From: Syntrophaceae bacterium UBA1062
GTDB taxonomy: Bacteria; Desulfobacterota; Desulfomonilia; UBA1062
Direction of reading: 5' to 3'
DNA: 11,603 nucleotides
Assembly: GCA_002316295.1 (NCBI GenBank)
Contig: DCDF01000133.1
Location: 1-11,603 of the forward strand
Both the position numbers and the translations under genes were made by a program. The notes under the pieces are model-generated. The model ran no database searches. It saw only the letters and a list, made by a program, of their open reading frames with translations, and was not told the DNA's origin. Shown here piece by piece: positions 7,161 through 11,603 of the stretch. Position 1 is the stretch's first letter, and the number at the start of each line of letters is the position of its first letter.

Positions 7161-7262
7161 GTGAAACAGCCGGCAGGCCTTCTTCATTCCCGGGAGCGGA
7201 CAGGGTTCCGGGGCAATTCATGCCGGCGGTTTCACCCCGAGGTTCCTTCGGTGTGAAACCGC
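7161..7262. repeat. Three-armed inverted repeat between convergent genes
   Basis: The arm at 7161-7175 (GTGAAACAGCCGGCA) pairs with 7221-7235 with one mismatch. The 7226-7235 part of that second arm (GCGGTTTCAC) is also the perfect complement of 7253-7262, with a further CCGA/TCGG stem inside (7237-7240 with 7248-7251). The central arm can pair with only one partner at a time. The set lies between the acyl-CoA dehydrogenase and UspA stop codons and could act at the 3' end of either transcript. Neither strand has a T-tract after it. Confidence 0.6.
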
Positions 7263-7329
7263 ATGTCGTCCGCCTGTGTCTCCGCCGGGACCCGTCCGCA
7301 GTCCGAACGGAATTCCCGGTCCGCGACAA

Positions 7330-7767
7330 TCACCTCTTCACGACAAGAACGGTTCTCTTCGATTTGCGTATCACCTTCTCGGACACCGAGCCCAGAAGCA
7401 CTTCCGTGAGATTGCTTGTCCCGTGAGAGCCCACGATGATGGCAGAGACGTCTTCTTCTTCAGCGATCTTCAGAATCTCTGAAAACGGCACGCCCTTCTC
7501 CACGCGGATCTTTACGGCCAAGCCGCTGTTCTTCAGCTCCTGCGCTGTCTCATTGAGCTTTTCAAGAGACGATTTGACCATATTTTCTTCGGCTGCATGT
7601 GCAGTGGTCTCGCTGTCGAGGGCTGAAAGAAGATCGAAGCTCCTCCTGTCGAGCACATGCAGAAGAACCACCTCCCGTGTTCCGGCTTCCCGGAGGCGTT
7701 GCACAAAGGCCAGGCACTTCTCTGCGTTTCTGGAAAAATCGGTTGGATACAGAATCTTGTCGAACAT
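7330..7767 (-). CDS. Universal stress protein, UspA family (ATP-binding type)
   Basis: This 145-residue single Usp domain opens with MFDKILYPTDFS, where D10 matches the conserved aspartate near the nucleotide site. The ATP-binding signature G-x2-G-x9-G-S is exact: G113-S-H-G116 and then G126-S127. The protein should therefore bind ATP, unlike the non-binding E. coli UspA subgroup. Usp proteins are cytoplasmic dimers linked to stress, starvation or energy limitation. The start at 7767 is set by a GGGAGGAG purine run just upstream on the minus strand; a longer frame from 7818 would add 17 residues not typical of the family. It faces the acyl-CoA dehydrogenase gene and is the only minus-strand gene in the window. 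A functional tie to the catabolic genes is not shown by the sequence. Confidence 0.9.
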   Translation of the reverse strand: MFDKILYPTDFSRNAEKCLAFVQRLREAGTREVVLLHVLDRRSFDLLSALDSETTAHAAEENMVKSSLEKLNETAQELKNSGLAVKIRVEKGVPFSEILKIAEEEDVSAIIVGSHGTSNLTEVLLGSVSEKVIRKSKRTVLVVKR

Positions 7768-7830
7768 TTTCTCTCCTCCCTTCACACTGGATATGCTGAT
7801 GGACAGTTTCAGGTCCATCCATTGTTCCCC

Positions 7831-7888
7831 GGTCTCCGGGAAACCGCATTCATATGATTCTCTGCAGGCTGTAGCCCAATCGGAGACC
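7831..7888 (-). repeat. 8-bp inverted repeat in the UspA leader
   Basis: GGTCTCCG (7831-7838) is the exact reverse complement of CGGAGACC (7881-7888), with a 42-nt loop. The left arm also contributes to a small CCCGG-TCT-CCGGG hairpin (7828-7840). It would lie within the 5' leader of the UspA message if the promoter proposed at 7932-7960 is right. Confidence 0.35.
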
Positions 7889-7890
7889 CG

Positions 7891-7905
7891 TGAAATCCGA
7901 TTTCA
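7891..7905. promoter_or_regulatory. Perfect dyad, candidate operator for the UspA gene
   Basis: TGAAAT-CCG-ATTTCA is a 6-3-6 perfect inverted repeat of 15 bp. It lies about 25 bases downstream of the proposed minus-strand -10 box, a usual place for a repressor site. No regulator can be assigned. Confidence 0.35.
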
Positions 7906-7931
7906 TCAGATTTCCGTTCTTTTCATTGATA

Positions 7932-7960
7932 TGTATACAGGAAAAAAGAATATGATTCAA
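7932..7960 (-). promoter_or_regulatory. Possible sigma70-type promoter for the UspA gene
   Basis: Read on the minus strand, TTGAAT (7960-7955) and TATACA (7937-7932) are separated by exactly 17 bases. Each box matches the consensus in four of six positions. The leader would be about 160 bases long. In an A+T-rich tract such matches can arise by chance. Confidence 0.35.
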
Positions 7961-8270
7961 GATAAAGATATAGATAAATAATTTTCTAAAGAATGTACGG
8001 CATGGTTGCAGTAGGTACCTGAATGGTGGTAAAACCTTAAAAAAATAATGGAAATGATAAATATTCTCATGGGTTGTTCATGGCAATCAGGATCGCGAGG
8101 GAGGAAATACGCCCAAGAGATCGTGCGCATTGCTCTGAAAATTCAATCATGCCCGGCGCTGCAGGATTTTCTGCCTCCGATCGATGCATGAGCCCGGTCG
8201 AGACGAGAAGATGATATATAATCTAATAGAAATATTGATAATAAAATGAGGTTATTTGACAATAAAAAGG

Positions 8271-8299
8271 TTGACAAAGGAATAAATAATAAATAGAAT
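8271..8299 (+). promoter_or_regulatory. Strong sigma70-type promoter for the 3-hydroxyacyl-CoA dehydrogenase gene
   Basis: TTGACA (8271-8276) matches the -35 consensus perfectly. It is followed after exactly 17 bases by TAGAAT (8294-8299), which matches the -10 in five of six positions. A second TTGACA lies 15 bases upstream (8256-8261) without an equally good -10. Transcription would start near 8306, giving a leader of about 72 bases. The flanking sequence is extremely A+T-rich and could act as an UP element. Confidence 0.7.
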
Positions 8300-8377
8300 A
8301 ATACTCGATAATAAAAATAAACAAATGAAATTAATTTATGGTGTGGGAAAACAAAAATATTCTGGAGGGGGCCGAAC

Positions 8378-9238
8378 ATGAGTGATGTCAGAAAAGTCGG
8401 AGTTGTCGGCGCCGGCATGATGGGCGCTGAAATCGCGCTTTGTTTTGCCGCATCAGGGTTCGATGTCGTGATACACGAAACATCTCTTGATCTGGCGAAA
8501 AAGGGAAAAGAGCGGTTGGGCGGAATTCTCGACAAGTCTATCCAGAAAGGGAAAGCGACACCGGAAGAGAAAACGCGGTTTCTCGAGAGTATCGCCCTAA
8601 CGGATGACTTTGAGGGCTTCGAAGACGCAGATGTAGTTGTCGAGGCCGTGTTCGAGGATTTCGGGACCAAGAAAGAGGTGTTTTCCCGACTGGACACGAT
8701 CTGCAAACCTCAATGCATTTTTGCGACGAACACGTCGAGCCTTCCCATCACCCTGCTGGCAACGGCGGTCGGACCCGATAGAACCGGGAAGTTTCTTGGC
8801 GCCCACTTCTTTTCACCGGCGTTCGTCATGAAGCTGGTGGAGGTGATTCCGGCGCTCGATACCGATGAGGATTCGGTGGCGTTCATGATGGACTGCTGCC
8901 GGAAGATCAATAAGATTCCCGTACGGGTGAAAGACGTCGCCGGATTCGCCGTCAACAGGCTGCTCCACGCCATGTGGGTGGAGGCGTGCAGGCTGCTGGA
9001 AGAGGGAGTGGCGACTCCCGAAGACATCGACAATGCCTGCAGATACGGTCTGGGGCATCCGATCGGGCCGTTCGCCCTCATGGATCTGACCAGCAATGAC
9101 CTGAACCTGAGAGTCCAGCAGATACTGTTCGATGCATATGGTGAAAGATTCAGGCCGAGACCGGTGTTAAAACAACTGGTTGACGCAAACCACCTCGGCA
9201 GAAAGACCGGGCGGGGCTGGCATCGCTATAACAAGTGA
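8378..9238 (+). CDS. 3-hydroxyacyl-CoA dehydrogenase (3-hydroxybutyryl-CoA dehydrogenase type)
   Basis: This 286-residue NAD-dependent enzyme oxidises (S)-3-hydroxyacyl-CoA to 3-oxoacyl-CoA in the HAD family. The Rossmann motif GAGMMG is at 11-16. The active-site set known from human HAD is complete: S120 in NTSSL, H143 in GAHFFSP, E155 in LVEVI, and N193 in GFAVNRLL. The C-terminal dimerisation domain, with GLGHPIGPFALMD (224-236) and GRKTGRGWHRY, is full length. The protein is a stand-alone enzyme with no fused enoyl-CoA hydratase. GGAGGGG (8364-8370) lies seven bases before the ATG. It has its own strong promoter at 8271-8299, so it can be expressed apart from the upstream block. It would be the (S)-specific counterpart to the SDR at 5073 (inference). 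Confidence 0.93.
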   Translation: MSDVRKVGVVGAGMMGAEIALCFAASGFDVVIHETSLDLAKKGKERLGGILDKSIQKGKATPEEKTRFLESIALTDDFEGFEDADVVVEAVFEDFGTKKEVFSRLDTICKPQCIFATNTSSLPITLLATAVGPDRTGKFLGAHFFSPAFVMKLVEVIPALDTDEDSVAFMMDCCRKINKIPVRVKDVAGFAVNRLLHAMWVEACRLLEEGVATPEDIDNACRYGLGHPIGPFALMDLTSNDLNLRVQQILFDAYGERFRPRPVLKQLVDANHLGRKTGRGWHRYNK

Positions 9239-9298
9239 GAACAATAGGTTAGGGACGATTGCTGGCGGTGGGGAACGCGAAAAAAGTGCTTTACAAAC

Positions 9299-9316
9299 AT
9301 CACATTACATGGTGAT
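9299..9316. repeat. Imperfect operator-like dyad upstream of the TetR gene
   Basis: ATCAC (9299-9303) and GTGAT (9312-9316) are inverted copies around an eight-base centre. The site falls in the -35 region of the proposed TetR-gene promoter. It may be a second, weaker regulator site or coincidence. Confidence 0.25.
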
Positions 9317-9327
9317 TAAGCGGAAGC

Positions 9328-9336
9328 TGATATACT
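9328..9336 (+). promoter_or_regulatory. Extended -10 promoter of the double-TetR gene
   Basis: TGATATACT contains a TATACT -10 box (9331-9336) preceded by TG one base away, the extended -10 pattern that can work without a good -35. No strong -35 lies 17 bases upstream. Transcription would start near 9343, so the leader to the ATG at 9356 would be very short, with GGAG (9344-9347) as ribosome binding site. Confidence 0.45.
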
Positions 9337-9340
9337 ATCA
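9328..9340. promoter_or_regulatory. Perfect 13-bp palindrome over the TetR-gene -10, candidate autoregulatory operator
   Basis: TGATA-TAC-TATCA is a perfect 5-3-5 inverted repeat that covers the extended -10 box. It lies 15 bases before the regulator's start codon. Self-repression through a palindrome at this position is common for TetR-family genes. The link to this protein is inference. Confidence 0.45.
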
Positions 9341-9355
9341 TTATGGAGCGCCTGT

Positions 9356-10534
9356 ATGACTGAGGACAAGAGAGCGAAAATACTGGCTTCCGCTGAAGAG
9401 ATCATGTCGGAAAAACGGCTCGCCGACTCAACGATTTCTGAGATAGCGGCCAAGGCCGGGGTGGCGGATTCGGTTATCTATCAGTTTTTCAAGAGCAAGG
9501 AAGACCTGCTCTTTGCCGTGCCCGGCGAGCGGATGAAGGAAGTCTTGTTTCTGCTGGGGGAGCACCTTCAGGGCATTCGAGATGCGGAGAGCCGCCTGAG
9601 CAAGATGATCTGGTTTCATCTGCGCGACATCGACACTCACCCCGGGTACGGCCGGATTCTGCTTCTGGATTGCAGGTCTTCACCCGCCTTCTATCAGACG
9701 CCCGCTTACCAGCTCGTCAAACAATACTCGGACGTCATGTACGATATCCTGCAAAAAGGCATCGAGGACGGGTCCTTCCGGTCGGATCTGAATATCAAGG
9801 TGGCCCGTGACATCATTCTCGGCACCCTCGATATGGAGGTCATCAGCTCTCTCGCGCTGGGCGAGATTCCCGAGGGGGCTCCGGACCACGAGGATATCAT
9901 GTCGCTGGTGCATGCCATGGTCACTTCGAGCGCAAGGCCGATCTACAGCAAGTCGGACAGGATCCTCAGGGCGGCCGAGCAGGTTTTGGCCGAAAAAGGC
10001 TTTTCGAGGGCGAAGATATCCGAGATCGCGAAGATCGCCGGGATCTCGGAGGCGACCGTGTACGAGTATTTCGAGAACAAGGAGGACGTGTTTCTCTCGA
10101 TCCCCCAGAGGCGTTTTCAGGAAAACCTCGATGAGCTCTCCGAAACGTTTCATATCAAGCATCCGGTGAGCAAGCTGAAAAGGTTTACGAAGTACTATTT
10201 CTTTCTCCTGCTCACCGAGCAGAATTTCCTGAAGGTGTTTCTGCTGCAGCTCCAGCTGAACAAGCGTTTTTACTCTTCGAAGGCGTTCGAGAGCTTCAGG
10301 CGCTACTTCCGTGTGGTCGAGGATATCATCGAAGAAGGCAAGAGCGCCGGATACTTCCGGGCCGATGTCAATCCCCGCGTGTTCAGAAACATGTTTTTCG
10401 GGGCATTCAGCCATCTGGCGCTTCGGTGGATCATGTTCCAAAACGGGAAAGAGCCGGACAAGATCCAGGAGATAAAACATACGGCGAACCTGTTCTGCTC
10501 GTCGGTAATGAATTTCAAGCATGATGATGAGTGA
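9356..10534 (+). CDS. Tandem double TetR-family transcriptional regulator
   Basis: This 392-residue protein is about twice the usual TetR length (about 190-220) and contains two complete TetR units. Unit 1 has its helix-turn-helix domain at about 6-55 (ISEIAAKAGVADSVIYQFF at 27-45). Unit 2 has another at about 201-250 (ISEIAKIAGISEATVYEYF at 221-239). The two DNA-binding domains are about 40% identical over 48 aligned residues. The ligand domains also correspond: IEDGSFRSDLN near 136-146 aligns with EEGKSAGYFRADVN near 326-339. A whole-gene duplication with fusion is therefore likely. TetR proteins usually repress as dimers and release DNA on binding a small ligand, often an acyl-CoA in fatty-acid catabolism. 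The setting suggests it controls the adjacent beta-oxidation genes (inference). The joint near residues 190-200 has no intervening stop or frameshift. A palindrome at 9328-9340 may be its own operator. Confidence 0.9.
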   Translation: MTEDKRAKILASAEEIMSEKRLADSTISEIAAKAGVADSVIYQFFKSKEDLLFAVPGERMKEVLFLLGEHLQGIRDAESRLSKMIWFHLRDIDTHPGYGRILLLDCRSSPAFYQTPAYQLVKQYSDVMYDILQKGIEDGSFRSDLNIKVARDIILGTLDMEVISSLALGEIPEGAPDHEDIMSLVHAMVTSSARPIYSKSDRILRAAEQVLAEKGFSRAKISEIAKIAGISEATVYEYFENKEDVFLSIPQRRFQENLDELSETFHIKHPVSKLKRFTKYYFFLLLTEQNFLKVFLLQLQLNKRFYSSKAFESFRRYFRVVEDIIEEGKSAGYFRADVNPRVFRNMFFGAFSHLALRWIMFQNGKEPDKIQEIKHTANLFCSSVMNFKHDDE

Positions 10535-10656
10535 GGGAGTTGCGCCGGTGGGGGATCAGGATCGTCAGGAGGGTCGAGAGGTGACTGGGTAACGGGATAC
10601 ATGCGATAAGTCAGGGTTCTGCCGAGAGCCGGCCACTCGAAGCAGAGGCAAGTACG

Positions 10657-10705
10657 AAAAAGCGGGCATTGTGGGAGCCCACATCACCACAGTGCCCGCT
10701 TTTTT
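10657..10705 (+). terminator. Strong intrinsic terminator after the TetR gene
   Basis: Positions 10657-10674 pair with 10687-10704 to form an 18-bp stem with a single G-T wobble and a 12-base loop. The GC core (GCGGGCA/TGCCCGC) is flanked by an A-run on the left and six T's (10700-10705) on the right. It should stop the TetR transcript and, because of the left A-run, could also work on the minus strand. It insulates the thiolase gene from upstream transcription. Confidence 0.9.
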
Positions 10706-10729
10706 GTTGCCCTGATCGCGACAGAGGCA

Positions 10730-10769
10730 GGCTGTTCACAGGAGGCGCGAAACAGCTGCAGGAACAGCC
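10730..10769 (+). repeat. 8-bp inverted repeat in the thiolase leader
   Basis: GGCTGTTC (10730-10737) is the exact reverse complement of GAACAGCC (10762-10769), with a 24-nt loop that includes the palindrome CAGCTG. It lies between the terminator and the thiolase start. No good sigma70 or sigma54 promoter was recognised in this 100-base gap, so this dyad may be part of an unrecognised control region. Confidence 0.35.
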
Positions 10770-10809
10770 AATAGATCCGTCAAAGAAAATGAAGTGAAGG
10801 GAGCAATCA

Positions 10810-11603
10810 ATGAACGGAAAAGATGATGTCGTAATTGTAAGTGGAGTGAGGACACCATTCAGCAAGTTTGGCGGAACCTTGAGAAATATTCACAGCACAG
10901 ATCTGGGGTGTGTGGTCATCAAGGAAAGCCTGAAAAGAGCGGGACTCAAGGGCGAGGACCTGGATGAGCTGTATTACGGCATGTGCGATCAGGCCGAGGC
11001 CGCCCTCTTCGACAATGTCAATGGACGGCAGGCATTGCTTCGCGCCGGTCTGCCGCAGGACCTGGTGTCGCTGACCATAGACAGGGCGTGCTGCTCCTCG
11101 CTCTGCGCGGTGCACCTGGGAAGGAGGGCGATTCTGGCGGGTGAGGCAGACGTGTGCATGGCGGTCGGCGCCGAGAACATGAGCAACACCCCTCTTTTGA
11201 TAAACGGGCATCGATGGGGGGCGGGCATGGCGCCGCTATTGGTTCAGGATTATCTCAACCCCATCACCTATCGCGAATACTCGCCGCTGGGAAAGGATGC
11301 CGGAGAGATCGCCATCGAGTACGGCATTTCCCGGGAAGAACAGGATAAATGGGCGCTGGGCTCACAGCAGAAATGGGCCGCGGCCGACAAGGAAGGGAAG
11401 TTCAAGGACGAGCTCGTGCCGGTGGAAGTGCCTCAGAGGAAGGGCGATCCGATTATCTTCGACCGCGACGAGTTCCCGAAGCCCAACACCACCCTTGAGG
11501 GGCTGGCGAAGCTGAAGACCATTTACGGGAGCCCCACCGTAACCGCAGGCAATGCTCCGGGGCTCGACGCGGGCGCTGCGGCGGTGATCGTCATGAGAAG
11601 GTC
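10810..11603 (+). CDS. Thiolase (acetyl-CoA acetyltransferase/3-ketoacyl-CoA thiolase), 3' end beyond window
   Basis: At least 264 codons are open to the window edge; thiolases run to about 390-400 residues, so roughly a third is missing. The start reads VIVSGVRTPFSKFGG, the classical N-terminal thiolase strand. The nucleophile loop is DRACCSSLCA, with C94 at the position of Cys89 in the Zoogloea enzyme. The usual C-x-S-G is C-C-S-S here. GAENMSNTP (120-128), EYGISREEQDKWAL and VPQRKGDP follow as in the family. The NASG loop near the window end reads NAPG. The predicted reaction is thiolytic cleavage of a 3-oxoacyl-CoA to acetyl-CoA and a shorter acyl-CoA, or the reverse condensation. The C-terminal catalytic His and Cys lie outside the window. 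GAAGGGAG (10797-10804) serves as ribosome binding site. It lies downstream of a terminator, so it needs its own promoter. Confidence 0.92.
   Translation, partial: MNGKDDVVIVSGVRTPFSKFGGTLRNIHSTDLGCVVIKESLKRAGLKGEDLDELYYGMCDQAEAALFDNVNGRQALLRAGLPQDLVSLTIDRACCSSLCAVHLGRRAILAGEADVCMAVGAENMSNTPLLINGHRWGAGMAPLLVQDYLNPITYREYSPLGKDAGEIAIEYGISREEQDKWALGSQQKWAAADKEGKFKDELVPVEVPQRKGDPIIFDRDEFPKPNTTLEGLAKLKTIYGSPTVTAGNAPGLDAGAAAVIVMRR

Larger units (their letters stand above)
7768..8377. other. Divergent intergenic region with AT-rich tracts
   Basis: No gene is supported in these 610 bases. The region falls into parts: a UspA leader with two dyads (7831-7888 and 7891-7905); an A+T-rich part (7921-8070, about 73% A+T); a normal-composition segment (8071-8210, about 45% A+T); and a very A+T-rich tract (8211-8360, about 81% A+T) that carries the promoter for the next gene. 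A 10-mer GATAATAAAA occurs at 8237-8246 and again at 8307-8316. A 40-codon frame at 8069-8191 lacks a ribosome binding site and is not called. Confidence 0.7.

Noticed and set aside
6183..7256. Plus-strand frame of 357 codons overlapping the acyl-CoA dehydrogenase
   Set aside because: It is a shadow of a conserved enzyme in another frame, with low-complexity arginine-rich translation.
7161..7262. CRISPR-like array suggested by repeated GTGAAAC elements
   Set aside because: There are only three short arms in mixed orientation, without regular spacers. They are inverted repeats, not a direct-repeat array.
8069..8191. 40-codon plus-strand frame in the UspA-HAD gap
   Set aside because: It has no ribosome binding site before the ATG and no recognisable similarity. 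It lies in a short normal-composition segment between A+T-rich tracts.
8378..9238. HFFSP in place of HFFNP in the 3-hydroxyacyl-CoA dehydrogenase as a defect
   Set aside because: The catalytic histidine H143 and the rest of the active-site set are intact. Variation at the asparagine position occurs in the family, so no loss of function is implied.
9680..10522. Minus-strand frame of 280 codons opposite the TetR gene
   Set aside because: It is antisense to two well-defined TetR domains and has no ribosome binding site or recognisable motif.
10807..11211. Minus-strand frame opposite the thiolase start
   Set aside because: The plus-strand frame has unmistakable thiolase motifs and a ribosome binding site. 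The minus frame is a shadow.

Overview
This 11.6 kb window looks like a carboxylate-uptake and beta-oxidation locus from a moderately GC-rich (genes near 57-60% G+C by eye) Gram-negative bacterium. The combination of a TRAP transporter, MaoC hydratase, SDR, acyl-CoA dehydrogenase, 3-hydroxyacyl-CoA dehydrogenase, thiolase and TetR regulator is common in Desulfobacterota and other syntrophic or sulfate-reducing lineages. That taxonomic guess is inference from gene content only.

Layout. Positions 49-3051 hold a complete tripartite TRAP transporter in the order dctP, dctQ, dctM, with a long perfect stem-loop between dctP and dctQ. A 318-base gene-free stretch with a 15-bp perfect inverted repeat follows. 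Next come a GldA-type metal-dependent alcohol dehydrogenase (3370-4470), a MaoC-type enoyl-CoA hydratase (4519-4965), a short-chain dehydrogenase (5073-5840) and an acyl-CoA dehydrogenase (5944-7101), all on the plus strand. A single-domain UspA gene (7330-7767, minus strand) converges on this block; the gap between them holds three arms of mutually exclusive inverted repeats.

A 610-base gap (7768-8377) separates UspA from the second block. It contains a roughly 150-base tract with about 81% A+T and a near-consensus sigma70-type promoter facing a 3-hydroxyacyl-CoA dehydrogenase gene (8378-9238). Downstream lies an unusual 392-residue regulator made of two complete TetR units in tandem (9356-10534). 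Its own promoter region carries a perfect 13-bp palindrome over an extended -10. A strong bidirectional-looking terminator (10657-10705) follows. The window ends inside a thiolase gene (10810 onward, at least 264 codons).

How it could work together (inference): the TRAP system imports an organic acid. After CoA activation by an enzyme not in this window, the acyl-CoA dehydrogenase makes the enoyl-CoA, MaoC hydrates it, the SDR and/or the 3-hydroxyacyl-CoA dehydrogenase oxidises the hydroxyacyl-CoA, and the thiolase cleaves it. The GldA-like enzyme would oxidise an additional alcohol function. The double-TetR protein is the obvious candidate regulator. No CRISPR array, insertion sequence, tRNA or rRNA was recognised. 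The most unusual items are the tandem TetR protein with its candidate operator, the two parallel 3-hydroxyacyl-CoA dehydrogenase types, and several strong stem-loops without U-tracts.
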